In this document: positions 37,779-47,542 of the stretch, one piece after another | Numbering within the stretch: the first letter of the stretch is position 1 | Layout of the letters: every line of letters starts with the position of its first letter | Assembly (NCBI RefSeq): GCF_000422865.1 | Contig: NZ_KE383936.1 | Span: forward strand, 62,001 to 126,000 | DNA from: Oceanospirillum maris DSM 6286 | Lineage (GTDB): Bacteria; Pseudomonadota; Gammaproteobacteria; Pseudomonadales; Halomonadaceae | Direction of reading: 5' to 3' | Length of the DNA: 64,000 nucleotides | Position numbers and translations under genes: made by a program | Notes under the pieces: model-generated | Database searches by the model: none | What the model was told of the DNA's origin: nothing | The model's input: only the letters and a program-made list of their open reading frames with translations

Positions 37779-38071
37779 CAACGTTGGGGCTAGCGGTTGA
37801 TAGTGGACTTGAGGATTGTTGATGGTGGATTTGAGCGTTATAAGGGAAGCGATCAATTTTCGAACAATACTTGACCAAAACAGTAGGTGTTATCATAATG
37901 CTAAATTATAAAGGGTAAACTAAAGTCTTTAATGTGGCTCGGCCTCTAAAATGATATAGGCTGAAAATATGAGAAGGTTCTTTAACCTTTTACCGCTGAA
38001 AGACAGGTTGACAGCACGATAGTCGGCTTTAGTTGCTGAAGCTTTAGTAGATATTATTTGGGGATAACACA

Positions 38072-38545
38072 ATGCGGCTGACGACCAAAGGGCGTTATGC
38101 AGTAACGGCGATGCTCGATTTGGCGCTACATGCGACCGATGGGCCGGTAAGTTTGGCGGACATTTCAAAGCGACAAGAGATCTCTTTGTCTTACCTTGAG
38201 CAATTGTTTGCCAAGTTGCGTCGTAATGAGCTAGTAAGCAGTGTTCGAGGCCCAGGTGGCGGCTATCAGTTAAGCCGTGAAGGTGATGATATCTTTGTTG
38301 CCCAAGTTGTGGATGCAGTGAATGAATCTGTTGATGCGACCCGGTGTGGTGGACAGGGTGACTGTAAGGATGGACGTGAATGCTTGACGCACCATTTGTG
38401 GTGTCAGTTGAGCGATCAAATTCACGATTTTCTTAACAGTATCAGCTTAGGCCAGTTAGTTCGTCAGCATGAAGCGTCGGCTCGAGAGGCATGCGGCGTT
38501 AAAAATGTTGAGCAGAATAATAAAATACAGGTCGCTATAATGTAG
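38072..38545 (+). CDS. iscR: Fe-S cluster assembly regulator IscR
   Basis: Rrf2-family repressor of the isc operon that senses cluster demand through its own [2Fe-2S] cluster. The 157-residue protein begins [20 protein letters not shown], with a winged helix and [11 protein letters not shown]. The cluster ligands are intact: three Cys with five-residue spacing in [14 protein letters not shown] and His in LTHHLW. It leads the reduced isc cluster. A TTGACA at 38008-38013 could be part of its promoter, without a good -10. Confidence 0.95.
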   Translation: MRLTTKGRYAVTAMLDLALHATDGPVSLADISKRQEISLSYLEQLFAKLRRNELVSSVRGPGGGYQLSREGDDIFVAQVVDAVNESVDATRCGGQGDCKDGRECLTHHLWCQLSDQIHDFLNSISLGQLVRQHEASAREACGVKNVEQNNKIQVAIM

Positions 38546-38750
38546 TTGCTGGCGGGATGTGTTGTTTTCTAAGCCAGACCTAGGTCTGGCTTTGTTGTCT
38601 CAGCCTGACTGTCATTATTTAATTATCCCGCAGTATTTAACGACTGGATATTAATGACTTGCTTGATATTAACGACTTAATAGTTGAGTGATCATTTCTA
38701 TAGTTGAAAGGTCGTTTTTACTGCGTGGCCTGATTTTGGTGCTAATAACG

Positions 38751-39896
38751 ATGCAAACCCTTTACATGGATTACGCCGCAACGACTCCTGTTGATCCTGC
38801 CGTTGCAGAAAAGATGATGCAATACCTAACCTCAGACGGTTGCTTTGCTAACCCCGCGTCCCGCGCTCATATGTTGGGTTGGTTTGCGGAGCAGGCGGTG
38901 GAAGAGGCGCGTTTAACCGTAGCAAAGAGCATCGGCTGTGATCTGCGTGAAATCGTTTGGACTTCTGGTGCAACGGAATCGAACAACCTAGCTCTAAAAG
39001 GCATTGCGGAAACCCGTAAAGCTCAAGGCCGACATATTGTTACCTCGGCTATTGAGCATAAAGCGGTTTTAGATACCTGTAGTTGGCTAGAAACTCAAGG
39101 CTTTGAGGTGAGTTATTTGAAGCCGAACGCTCAGGGTCTGATCTCTGTTGAACAAGTAAAAGCAGCGCTGCGTGATGACACCATTTTAGCTTCTTTTATG
39201 TGGATCAATAACGAGTTGGGTAGTATTAACCCCATTGCTGAAATAGGCGCTGTGCTGCAAGAACAGGGCGTTGTATTCCATGTGGATGCGGCTCAAGCCG
39301 GTGGCAAAGTTGCGATGGATCTCACGGCTCTGCCCGTTGATCTTGTTTCATTTAGCGCCCATAAATTTTACGGGCCTAAGGGCATAGGCGCGCTTTATGT
39401 TCGCCGTGATCCAGCGCTTAAAGTCGCGGCTCAAATGCACGGTGGTGGCCATGAGCGTGGTATGCGTTCCGGCACATTACCAACACATCAAATTGTCGGT
39501 ATGGCAGAAGCGTTGCGTATTGCTACCGATCGGCTTGATGACGATTTTCAGCATTTAACCCAGATACGTCGACAGTTTTGGCAAGGTGTCTCTACCCTTG
39601 ATCAGATCGCTGTAAACGGTGATTTAGAACGGGGTTATCCAGGGATTCTTAACCTCTGCTTTGCCGGGGTTGATGGTGAATCCCTGCTAATGGCATTAAA
39701 GAATGTAGCGGTATCAACAGGATCGGCATGTAACTCTGCCAGTGTTGACCCTTCCTATGTTTTGAGTGGTATTGGTTTAAGCCGTGATAAAGCACTGGGT
39801 TCTCTGCGCTTTAGTTGGGGCCGCTTTACCACAGAAAATGAAATTGAACAGGCCGTTGCCAGTGTTAAACATGCGGTGGCGGCACTACGTGGCTAG
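38751..39896 (+). CDS. iscS: Cysteine desulfurase IscS
   Basis: PLP enzyme that takes sulphur from cysteine for Fe-S clusters and tRNA thiolation. Homology begins at MQTLYMDYAATTPVDP, so I use ATG 38751 (381 residues) although its ribosome-binding site is weak. The PLP lysine lies in SFSAHKFYGPKG, and the active-site Cys in STGSACNSASVDPSYVL. The C-terminal segment that normally docks the IscU scaffold is somewhat different from the E. coli ending. The scaffold gene iscU, which normally follows, is absent. Confidence 0.92.
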   Translation: MQTLYMDYAATTPVDPAVAEKMMQYLTSDGCFANPASRAHMLGWFAEQAVEEARLTVAKSIGCDLREIVWTSGATESNNLALKGIAETRKAQGRHIVTSAIEHKAVLDTCSWLETQGFEVSYLKPNAQGLISVEQVKAALRDDTILASFMWINNELGSINPIAEIGAVLQEQGVVFHVDAAQAGGKVAMDLTALPVDLVSFSAHKFYGPKGIGALYVRRDPALKVAAQMHGGGHERGMRSGTLPTHQIVGMAEALRIATDRLDDDFQHLTQIRRQFWQGVSTLDQIAVNGDLERGYPGILNLCFAGVDGESLLMALKNVAVSTGSACNSASVDPSYVLSGIGLSRDKALGSLRFSWGRFTTENEIEQAVASVKHAVAALRG

Positions 39897-39955
39897 CAGC
39901 ACGAGTGATTAAGATGGTTGCCGGTTATAGCCGGTTATAAATAAAGGAATCCGTT

Positions 39956-40279
39956 ATGGCAGTAACTATTACAGAAACAGCGGCGGGTCATATTCGTAAG
40001 TGCCTGTCTGATCGTGGCAAAGGTGAAGGGTTGCGGGTGAAAGTGAAGCCGAGCGGCTGTTCAGGTTTCTCTTACGTTTTAGATTTTGCCGATGAAGTTG
40101 CCTCTGGTGATCATGTGTTTGAACAACATGATGTTAAGGTGATTATTGATGCTGAAGCCCTTGATGTTTTAGATGGCAGTGAAGTCGATTATGTCACCCA
40201 AGGCCTGAACAGCTTTTTCCGTTTTAATAACCCTAATGTTAAAGACGAATGTGGTTGTGGGGAAAGTTTTAATGTCTGA
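39956..40279 (+). CDS. iscA: Iron-sulphur cluster carrier IscA
   Basis: A-type carrier that delivers clusters or iron to target proteins. The 107-residue protein has VKPSGCSGFSYVLDF with the first ligand Cys and a C-terminal DECGCGESF with the other two. It lies 59 bases after iscS, where iscU would be expected. hscB, hscA and fdx, which usually follow, are missing; the next gene is ndk. Confidence 0.93.
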   Translation: MAVTITETAAGHIRKCLSDRGKGEGLRVKVKPSGCSGFSYVLDFADEVASGDHVFEQHDVKVIIDAEALDVLDGSEVDYVTQGLNSFFRFNNPNVKDECGCGESFNV

Positions 40280-40475
40280 TCTGTAGGCGGAATGTCGCGA
40301 GGGATTTTTACGGTTTTTTTAGTATAAAGTCGCAGCGTGACATACTAATTTGCCCTTAACCTGCGTATACTTCGCGGGTTTTTATGGCTGAACATGGAAA
40401 ACGTCTTACGCTTTAATGTTGGCTCTTTTCACTGTTCTTTAATTTCACTGAATATATACGTTGGAGAATTATCCG

Positions 40476-40904
40476 ATGGCAGTAGAACGCACTCTTTCTA
40501 TTATCAAACCTGATGCAGTTGCTAAAAATGTTGTTGGTCAGATCATTGCGCGTTTTGAAAACGCTGGCCTGCAAGTTGTTGCCGCTAAAATGATTCAACT
40601 AACTCAAGAGCAAGCTGAAGGTTTTTACGCTGAACACAAAGAGCGCCCTTTCTTCGGTGATCTAGTGTCTTTCATGACTTCAGGCCCTGTTGTTGTACAG
40701 GCTCTGGAAGGTGAAAATGCAATTCTTACTAACCGTGATCTGATGGGCGCAACTAACCCGAAAGAAGCAGCTGAAGGCACAATTCGTTGTGATTTCGCTG
40801 AGTCTATCGATGCGAACGCCGTACATGGTTCTGACTCTGCAGCTTCTGCAGAGCGCGAAGTGGCTTACTTCTTCAGTGCTGAAGAAATTTGCCCGCGCGG
40901 TTAA
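40476..40904 (+). CDS. ndk: Nucleoside diphosphate kinase
   Basis: Balances nucleoside triphosphate pools by phosphate transfer through an active-site histidine. The 142-residue protein has [44 protein letters not shown], and NAVHGSDS with the catalytic His. The ATG at 40476 follows GGAGAATTATCCG. Normal length. It comes after iscA, separated by about 200 bases that include AT-rich promoter-like sequence. Confidence 0.96.
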   Translation: MAVERTLSIIKPDAVAKNVVGQIIARFENAGLQVVAAKMIQLTQEQAEGFYAEHKERPFFGDLVSFMTSGPVVVQALEGENAILTNRDLMGATNPKEAAEGTIRCDFAESIDANAVHGSDSAASAEREVAYFFSAEEICPRG

Positions 40905-40966
40905 TACCTTGGCTGGCTTGCGAGCTTGTTTGTACAAGCAAGCACGATGCAGGCCACCCAACCCTT

Positions 40967-41023
40967 GCAGCCACCTTGTGTGGCTGCTTGTGGTTTTGAA
41001 AAGCCCATTTTAATTGGCTTTTT
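40967..41023 (+). terminator. Hairpin cluster ending the ndk transcript
   Basis: GCAGCCAC/GTGGCTGC at 40967-40987 is followed by AAAAGCC/GGCTTTT at 40999-41022 with a T run, a likely rho-independent terminator. Another stem, GCTTGT/ACAAGC, lies at 40924-40940. Confidence 0.65.
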
Positions 41024-41134
41024 AATTAAATTTTTATCCAAACTTTAATTTCTTTCAGGTTGATCTGCGGCTTTTCTGCTGTTTTAAGCGCTTACCGTAG
41101 CCAGCCAGCTCTCACTTTTTACCGGTGAACCGAC

Positions 41135-42262
41135 ATGAACGCTGATACAAAAACTAACCTACTTGGTTTAACCACTCAACAGATGGAAACATTTTTTGAT
41201 TCTATCGGAGAGAAGCGTTTTCGCACCGCTCAAGTGATGAAGTGGATCCACCACTATGGTGTGGATAACTTTGATGATATGACCAATCTAAGTAAACCGC
41301 TGCGGGCCAAGCTGAAAGAGATTGCTGAGGTACGAGGCCCAGAAATCGTTTATCAGGATTTTTCTGATGACGGTACTCGTAAATGGGTGCTTAAAGTCGA
41401 TGGCGGTAGCTGTATCGAAACCGTTTTGATCCCTATGGATGAAAAACGTCGCACGCTATGTGTTTCATCCCAAGTGGGTTGCTCGTTGGATTGCAGTTTC
41501 TGCTCAACAGGTAAGCAAGGTTTTCAACGTAACCTAACCGCCGCTGAAATTATCGGACAGGTTTGGGTAGCCCAGCGCTCTTTTGGCCCTCGCACGGACA
41601 CCGCGAAGCGACCTGTTACCAATGTTGTGATGATGGGCATGGGCGAGCCGCTGATGAACTTTGAGCCGGTGATGGCCTCTATGCGTCTGATGCTTGATGA
41701 TATGGGGTATGGTCTGTCTAAGCGACGTGTCACGCTGAGTACCTCTGGTGTTGTTCCTCAAATTGAAAAGATGATTGGTCAGATTGATGTTGCTCTGGCG
41801 ATTTCACTCCATGCGCCTAATGATGAGCTACGTAGCGAGCTGGTGCCAATTAATCAGAAATACCCGATTCAGCAATTACTTGATGTTTGTCAGCGTTATC
41901 TTGATACGTTGGGCGATAATCGTTCTATTACGATTGAGTACACGCTTATTGCCGGTGTTAACGACCAGCCACAACATGCGGCACAGCTGGCTAAGGTGTT
42001 GCGTCAGTTGGATTGTAAAATCAATTTAATACCGTTTAACCCCTTCCCAAATAGCGATTATCAGCGCCCAAGCCGTAACGCTATTATGCGCTTCCAAAGT
42101 GCAATGGTTGATGCCGGTTACTTGGTTACCGTACGCAGTACCCGTGGCGACGATATTGATGCGGCCTGTGGTCAGTTGGTAGGGCAGGTGATGGATCGTA
42201 CCCGCCGTAGTGCTAAATATATTGATGCGGTTCAGATTGATGCAGGCTCTGATGTAGGATAG
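41135..42262 (+). CDS. rlmN: Dual-specificity 23S rRNA/tRNA adenine-C2 methyltransferase RlmN
   Basis: Radical-SAM enzyme that methylates A2503 of 23S rRNA and A37 of some tRNAs. The 375-residue protein has the cluster motif [26 protein letters not shown], the substrate-binding [15 protein letters not shown], and a C-terminal Cys in DIDAACGQL needed for the methyl-cysteine mechanism. It begins the block rlmN-pilF-rodZ-ispG-hisS-yfgM-bamB-der. Confidence 0.96.
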   Translation: MNADTKTNLLGLTTQQMETFFDSIGEKRFRTAQVMKWIHHYGVDNFDDMTNLSKPLRAKLKEIAEVRGPEIVYQDFSDDGTRKWVLKVDGGSCIETVLIPMDEKRRTLCVSSQVGCSLDCSFCSTGKQGFQRNLTAAEIIGQVWVAQRSFGPRTDTAKRPVTNVVMMGMGEPLMNFEPVMASMRLMLDDMGYGLSKRRVTLSTSGVVPQIEKMIGQIDVALAISLHAPNDELRSELVPINQKYPIQQLLDVCQRYLDTLGDNRSITIEYTLIAGVNDQPQHAAQLAKVLRQLDCKINLIPFNPFPNSDYQRPSRNAIMRFQSAMVDAGYLVTVRSTRGDDIDAACGQLVGQVMDRTRRSAKYIDAVQIDAGSDVG

Positions 42263-42286
42263 GTCATCGGATGAAAAGGAGGTGTT

Positions 42287-43024
42287 ATGGCACGAAAAAG
42301 GATCTTGTTAGTCGCGGCCATAACCCATATATTCTTACTAGGATGTACGGCCCAGCCGGAACAACTTTTGCAAAGTGAACCTGCCATCGAAAAGAGTGTC
42401 AGTTCATACGCTACCTTGGGCTTCGCTTATCTTGAGCGGGGCAATAATGAGCGGGCAAAGCGTGCTTTTTTAAAGGCTTTAAACCTTGATAGTGATGCCG
42501 TTGATGCGTTACATGGTATGGCTCTGATTTATCAGCAAGAAGGTGAGCTTGAGTTAGCGGAGCATTATTTTACCCAAGCGCTTGATGAGCGTGACTCGTT
42601 TTCGGTCGCACGAAACAACTTTGCAGCATTTCTCTATCAAGAAGGGCGGTATGAGGATGCATGCGAGCAGTTAAAAATAACTGTCCGTGATACTCTATAT
42701 GCCAATCGCCAATTAGCTTTCGAGAATTTAGGGCTGTGTCAATTAAAGCTTAATCAGCAGTCTGAAGCGGAAGAATCTTTTAAGCGTGCGTTACAATTAG
42801 ATAGAAGCTCTTACCACAATTCTAGCCGAGCATTGTTAGAGTTAGCGGATCTTAAGCAAGAGCAAAACCGCCCGCTAGATGCATGGGGTTACCTTCAGCA
42901 ACACTTGGAAGTTGCTAAAACCTCTAAGCGGAGTTTAATGTTAGGCATCCAGCTAGCAGAACAGTTGGGGAAAAAAGCCGAGCGCAGCCGTTATTTATCT
43001 GAATTTTCCCGGCTGAACCCATAA
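42287..43024 (+). CDS. pilF: Type IV pilus biogenesis/stability lipoprotein PilF (PilW)
   Basis: TPR lipoprotein that guides the PilQ secretin to the outer membrane. The 245-residue protein has a signal peptide ending in the lipobox ILLG-like FLLGC, so the lipidated Cys is near residue 21. About five TPR units follow (LGFAYLERGNNERAKRAFLKAL, ALIYQQEGELELAEHYFTQAL). AGGAGG precedes the ATG. Its place between rlmN and rodZ is conserved in pseudomonads and relatives. No other pilus genes are in the window. Confidence 0.9.
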   Translation: MARKRILLVAAITHIFLLGCTAQPEQLLQSEPAIEKSVSSYATLGFAYLERGNNERAKRAFLKALNLDSDAVDALHGMALIYQQEGELELAEHYFTQALDERDSFSVARNNFAAFLYQEGRYEDACEQLKITVRDTLYANRQLAFENLGLCQLKLNQQSEAEESFKRALQLDRSSYHNSSRALLELADLKQEQNRPLDAWGYLQQHLEVAKTSKRSLMLGIQLAEQLGKKAERSRYLSEFSRLNP

Positions 43025-43069
43025 AGCTAAAATGACAAAAGAACCGAGACCGCAAGGATTAATCTGATC

Positions 43070-44092
43070 ATGACCGATACCGTTGCTACTCAGGATAATG
43101 CTGAAACATTGCTACCGGAAGATATGCCCGGAGCACAGCTAAAGAAAGCCCGCGAGCGTAAGCAGCTAAGCACTCAAGAAGTAGCTGATGTACTGAATTT
43201 GAAGCACTCTTTTGTGCTAATGATGGAGGCGGATCAATACGATTCCTTACCGGGGGCAACTTTTGTTCGAGGTTACCTTCGCGCCTATTCAAAGCTGGTT
43301 GGCGTTGATCCTGAAAAGCTATTGGATGTTTACAATCTTGCGTTCAAAGAAGATGCCAAGCTTGAGCAGCGTTATAAGCCTATTGAGACGATTAAGCCGC
43401 AGCGTAGTTTCTCTGACCCTCTTATTAAATATACGACGCTGGTGGTTATTGCGGCACTTATTGCCCTCTCCATCATTTGGTGGCAAAGCCGAAATGGGTC
43501 TGAATCGCTGAGTTTAAGTGCTAGCGATACGGTGACGGTTGAAACCTCAGAAGGCGAAACCATTGTTGCTTCGATGGATATAACGAAACCTGATGAGGCC
43601 TCTGTCGAAGGTGATTCGGCAGTAGATGATAATGGCGATGTTGATGCTACCGGTGATGATACTGATCATTCAGCTGATACTGCTACAGATGAGATCGCAG
43701 ATAGCGATAGCACAACTGTAGCAGGCAGTGGTGTTGATGCGGCTAAGCCTGATGAAAAAGTGGTTGAAGCACCGCCTGTACGGGAAGAGGCCCGTGTAAG
43801 TCCTGCGAAAGTGGAGACTGCTGAATCCATTGATATGGATGCGATTAACCAGCATACCTTTACCATCAATTTTGATGAAGAATGCTGGGTTGAAGTAACA
43901 GATGCCCGTGGCATCAAGGTTGTTTCAAACTTAAAAAAGCCCGGAGAGGAATCATTAGTGAAAGGTTTACCGCCGTTTAAACTAATGATTGGCAATGCAG
44001 GTGGTGCAAGAGTGACGTATCAAGGCAAAAATGTTGATTTGAAAGCACACACGAACAAAAACAACATTGCGCGATTTACTTTAGGGAAATAA
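43070..44092 (+). CDS. rodZ: Cytoskeleton protein RodZ
   Basis: Links MreB to the membrane and supports rod shape. The 340-residue protein has an N-terminal helix-turn-helix (LKKARERKQLSTQEVADVLN), a basic juxtamembrane stretch, one membrane helix (YTTLVVIAALIALSIIWW) near residue 130, a long acidic, Asp/Thr/Ser-rich periplasmic linker (about 150-235), and the C-terminal DUF4115 domain with FDEECWVEVTDARGIKV. Followed by a terminator. Confidence 0.93.
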   Translation: MTDTVATQDNAETLLPEDMPGAQLKKARERKQLSTQEVADVLNLKHSFVLMMEADQYDSLPGATFVRGYLRAYSKLVGVDPEKLLDVYNLAFKEDAKLEQRYKPIETIKPQRSFSDPLIKYTTLVVIAALIALSIIWWQSRNGSESLSLSASDTVTVETSEGETIVASMDITKPDEASVEGDSAVDDNGDVDATGDDTDHSADTATDEIADSDSTTVAGSGVDAAKPDEKVVEAPPVREEARVSPAKVETAESIDMDAINQHTFTINFDEECWVEVTDARGIKVVSNLKKPGEESLVKGLPPFKLMIGNAGGARVTYQGKNVDLKAHTNKNNIARFTLGK

Positions 44093-44111
44093 CATCCCAA
44101 CAGAATATGTA

Positions 44112-44135
44112 AACAGGGCTAGAGGCCCTGTTTTT
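44112..44135 (+). terminator. Rho-independent terminator after rodZ
   Basis: AACAGGGC and GCCCTGTT enclose TAGAG and run into TTTTT. Since ispG is on the same strand, this may attenuate rather than fully end transcription. Confidence 0.8.
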
Positions 44136-44262
44136 GACTATAGCTCTGGTTCAATTTGGCCGGAGCTTTGCTGTTTACAGCGGGTTAATTTTTCAGTACT
44201 TGGTTTTAATTATTCGTCTAAGCCGTTTTGCTTGTACGTTTGCTTCAGAGAGAGACATCCTC

Positions 44263-45372
44263 GTGCATTTTGAGTCCCCGATCAAACGCCGTAAATCTCG
44301 CCAAATCATGGTGGGTAATGTAGCTGTAGGTGGTGATGCCCCTATCTCCGTTCAAAGTATGACTAATACCGAAACCTGTGATGTCAGTGCAACGGTCGGT
44401 CAGATTATGCGCCTGGAAGATGCTGGGGCAGATATTGTTCGTGTTTCTGTGCCGTCCATGGAAGCCGCTGAAGCTTTTGGTAAAATACGCCAACAGGTGA
44501 ATGTGCCTTTAGTGGCGGATATTCATTTTGATTATCGCATCGCTTTGAAAGTTGCTGAATTAGGTGTTGATTGTTTGCGGATTAATCCCGGCAATATCGG
44601 CAGTGATGACCGTGTTCGCCAAGTGGTTGATGCCGCACGGTACCACGGTATTCCTATTCGGATTGGCGTTAATGCGGGATCTTTGGAAAAAGAGCTGCAG
44701 AAAAAATACGGTGAACCAACGCCCGACGCCTTGGTGGAATCCGCCATGCGCCATATCGATATTTTAGATCGTTTGGATTTTCAGGACTTTAAACTCAGTC
44801 TTAAAGCATCAGATGTCTTTATGACCGTGGCGGCATACCGTAAAATTGCTAGCCAAATTGAACAGCCGCTGCACTTAGGTATTACAGAGGCCGGTGGCCT
44901 ACGGTCGGGAACCGTTAAGTCATCTGTCGGTCTGGGTATGCTATTGATGGATGGTATTGGCGATACCATTCGAGTTTCTTTGGCGGCTGATCCCGTTGAA
45001 GAGATTAAAGTTGGCTTTGATATTCTAAAAAGCCTAAAACTGCGTAGCAACGGTATTAACTTTATTGCTTGCCCAAGCTGCTCCCGTCAGAACTTTGATG
45101 TTATCAGCGTGATGAATGAGCTGGAAACCCGCTTAGAAGATATTCGTACACCGCTGGATGTTGCGGTAATCGGTTGTGTGGTTAACGGCCCCGGTGAGGC
45201 AAAAGAAGTTGCATTAGGTTTGACCGGTGGTTCACCTAATTTGGTGTATATCGACGGTAAACCTGCTCAAAAATTGAGTAATGAGAATTTAGCCGCCGAA
45301 TTAGAAGTGATGATTCGAGAGCGTGCTCGATTGAAAGACGAGGCAGATGCTCAGCTGATAGCGAAGAGCTAA
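44263..45372 (+). CDS. ispG: 4-hydroxy-3-methylbut-2-en-1-yl diphosphate synthase
   Basis: [4Fe-4S] enzyme of the MEP isoprenoid pathway. Family homology starts at [18 protein letters not shown], so I choose the GTG at 44263 after AGAGAG (369 residues) rather than the ATG 129 bases upstream, whose extra residues look non-coding. Motifs: [28 protein letters not shown], and cluster ligands in [10 protein letters not shown] and [13 protein letters not shown]. Confidence 0.95.
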   Translation: MHFESPIKRRKSRQIMVGNVAVGGDAPISVQSMTNTETCDVSATVGQIMRLEDAGADIVRVSVPSMEAAEAFGKIRQQVNVPLVADIHFDYRIALKVAELGVDCLRINPGNIGSDDRVRQVVDAARYHGIPIRIGVNAGSLEKELQKKYGEPTPDALVESAMRHIDILDRLDFQDFKLSLKASDVFMTVAAYRKIASQIEQPLHLGITEAGGLRSGTVKSSVGLGMLLMDGIGDTIRVSLAADPVEEIKVGFDILKSLKLRSNGINFIACPSCSRQNFDVISVMNELETRLEDIRTPLDVAVIGCVVNGPGEAKEVALGLTGGSPNLVYIDGKPAQKLSNENLAAELEVMIRERARLKDEADAQLIAKS

Positions 45373-45501
45373 TCCAAGATTAAGTTTCAGGACTTATCTG
45401 TAGCCTATCGCTTCTATTTCAATGGGCACGTCAGTTTTAACCGGCAGAATAATACATATACCGTACATATATTGAGTAAATATAGAATTTAGGAAACCAT
45501 T

Positions 45502-46779
45502 TTGTCTAAGAAAATTCAAGCGATTCGGGGTATGAACGATATTCTGCCCGAGCAAAGTGCAGTGTGGCAGTATCTTGAGTCGACAGTAGCAAATCTACTA
45601 AAACGCTACAGCTATCAAGAGATTCGTATGCCGATTGTTGAACAAACGGCACTGTTTAAGCGTTCTATTGGTGAAGTCACCGATATTGTCGAAAAAGAGA
45701 TGTACACCTTTGAGGATCGTAACGGCGACAGCCTTACTTTACGTCCTGAAGGCACCGCTGGCTGTGTTCGCGCAGCAGAAGAACACAGCTTACTGTACAA
45801 CCAGATTCAACGTCTGTGGTACAAAGGGCAAATGTTCCGTCATGAACGTCCGCAGAAAGGTCGTTATCGCCAGTTCCATCAAATTGGTGTGGAAACGTTT
45901 GGAATGCAAGGCCCAGATATTGATGCAGAACTTATTATTTTAAGTGCTCGTCTTTGGAAAGAGCTAGGGCTTTATGATTCCGTAACACTAGAGTTAAACT
46001 CTCTGGGTTCCTCTGACGCTCGCGCAGAATACCGTACAGCTTTGGTTGAGTTTTTATCCGCTCGTAAAGATGAGTTGGACGAAGACAGCCAGCGTCGCCT
46101 TGGAAGTAATCCAATGCGGATTCTTGATAGTAAAAGCCCAGAAACTCAAGCGTTACTCGATGGTGCACCAGTATTTGAAGATTATATTGATGAAGAGTCT
46201 AAAGCTCACTTCGAGCAGCTCTGTGCCATGCTGGATGCTGCCGGTATTGCGTACCAACTTAATCCTCGGCTTGTACGTGGCTTAGATTACTACTGCAAAA
46301 CCGTATTTGAGTGGACGACAACGGAGCTTGGCTCTCAAGGTACTGTCTGTGCTGGCGGTCGTTATGATGGTCTAGTTGAACAGTTAGGTGGTCGTGCAAC
46401 CCCTGCCGTTGGCTTTGCGATGGGTGTTGAGCGCCTCATCTTAATGCTACAAACCTTAGATGCTATTCCCGCCCATGTGAGCCATCAGCCACAGATTTTT
46501 ATTGCAGCGGTTGGCGAAGGTATGGCGACTCAAGGTTTGTTATTGGGTGAAATGTTGCGTGAAAAAACAGATTACCGTACTCAGATGCACTGCGGTGGTG
46601 GCAGCTTTAAAAGCCAAATCAAAAAAGCCGATAAAAGCGGTGCAGAGATCGCTCTAATTTTAGGTGAAAGCGAAGTTGCTAATGGTGAAGTGGCCGTTAA
46701 GTTCCTGCGTGAAGCACGAGAGCAGGAAACCGTTAGTTTGTCTGCTTTGATTGAATTTTTGCAGCAAACTGGCCTCTAG
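45502..46779 (+). CDS. hisS: Histidyl-tRNA synthetase
   Basis: Class II aminoacyl-tRNA synthetase charging tRNA-His. The 425-residue protein starts at a TTG ([19 protein letters not shown]) with AGGAAACCAT upstream. Motif 2 is [20 protein letters not shown]; the His-specific motifs are [15 protein letters not shown] and AGGRYDGL; motif 3 is GFAMGVERL; and a C-terminal anticodon domain follows. A rare start codon for an essential gene. Confidence 0.96.
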   Translation: MSKKIQAIRGMNDILPEQSAVWQYLESTVANLLKRYSYQEIRMPIVEQTALFKRSIGEVTDIVEKEMYTFEDRNGDSLTLRPEGTAGCVRAAEEHSLLYNQIQRLWYKGQMFRHERPQKGRYRQFHQIGVETFGMQGPDIDAELIILSARLWKELGLYDSVTLELNSLGSSDARAEYRTALVEFLSARKDELDEDSQRRLGSNPMRILDSKSPETQALLDGAPVFEDYIDEESKAHFEQLCAMLDAAGIAYQLNPRLVRGLDYYCKTVFEWTTTELGSQGTVCAGGRYDGLVEQLGGRATPAVGFAMGVERLILMLQTLDAIPAHVSHQPQIFIAAVGEGMATQGLLLGEMLREKTDYRTQMHCGGGSFKSQIKKADKSGAEIALILGESEVANGEVAVKFLREAREQETVSLSALIEFLQQTGL

Positions 46780-46896
46780 ATAAATCCATTGAACTAGATA
46801 ATTCTGTCAGAATAGCACTTTATTTTTAAATAGCATTTTTGTAAAAGCTTGATGCACAGGCTTTTTTCAGGAACAGATTGCCACAGGAGATATCCG

Positions 46897-47541
46897 GTGA
46901 CTGAGTTACGTACCGAAGAAGAACAGATTGAATTAATCAAACATTGGTGGAGAGATAATGGTAAAGCGATCATTATTGCTTTGATTTTATCCGTAGGTTC
47001 TATCGGTGGTTGGAAATGGTGGCAAGCTGATCAAGCGGCGAGTGCGCAAGCGGCCTCTTCCGCCTATGAACAGCTAATGAATGTAATGAACAAACCTGAA
47101 CTAACGGATGAAGAGCGAGCTACGGCTCAGCATCTTGCGGTCACATTGCAAGAAGAGCACAAAGAAACGCTATACGCGAGTTATGCGGCCCTGTTTGAAG
47201 CAAAATTACTGGTAGATGATCAACAGCTTGATGCTGCATTAACCGTATTAAAGAAAGCGCAAGCTGAAGCGGTAACGCCATTGATTAAAGAGATCGCCTC
47301 CGTGCGTGAAGCTCAAATTCTATGGCAGCAAGACAAGTCTCAGCAAGCGCTAGATCTACTTAATGGCTTGGTAACAAGTGCTTATACTGGCAATGCTGAA
47401 GAGTTAAAGGGTGATATTCTGGCTGAAATGGGGCGTAACGATGATGCTCGTAACGCCTATGAAAAAGCGAAGACCGCTTTTAATACATCTGGTGTTGCTC
47501 GACCTGTAATCGAAATGAAACTGGCAGATCTAGGAGCCTGA
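46897..47541 (+). CDS. yfgM: YfgM-family (tetratricopeptide-like) inner-membrane protein
   Basis: A 214-residue protein starting at GTG 46897 with AGGAGA six bases upstream; an ATG 48 bases earlier adds residues with no family match. It has a short cytoplasmic start (TEEEQIELIKHWWRDNGKA), one membrane helix (IIIALILSVGSIGGWKWW) and a periplasmic TPR-like domain (SAYEQLMNVMNKPELTDEER, QQALDLLNGLV). YfgM associates with SecYEG and PpiD in E. coli. It abuts bamB by one base. Confidence 0.92.
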   Translation: MTELRTEEEQIELIKHWWRDNGKAIIIALILSVGSIGGWKWWQADQAASAQAASSAYEQLMNVMNKPELTDEERATAQHLAVTLQEEHKETLYASYAALFEAKLLVDDQQLDAALTVLKKAQAEAVTPLIKEIASVREAQILWQQDKSQQALDLLNGLVTSAYTGNAEELKGDILAEMGRNDDARNAYEKAKTAFNTSGVARPVIEMKLADLGA

Positions 47542-47542
47542 T

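Noticed and set aside
38008-38036. TTGACA as a full iscR promoter with an IscR box
   Set aside because: No acceptable -10 lies at 16-18 bases, and the expected IscR site pattern is not clear.
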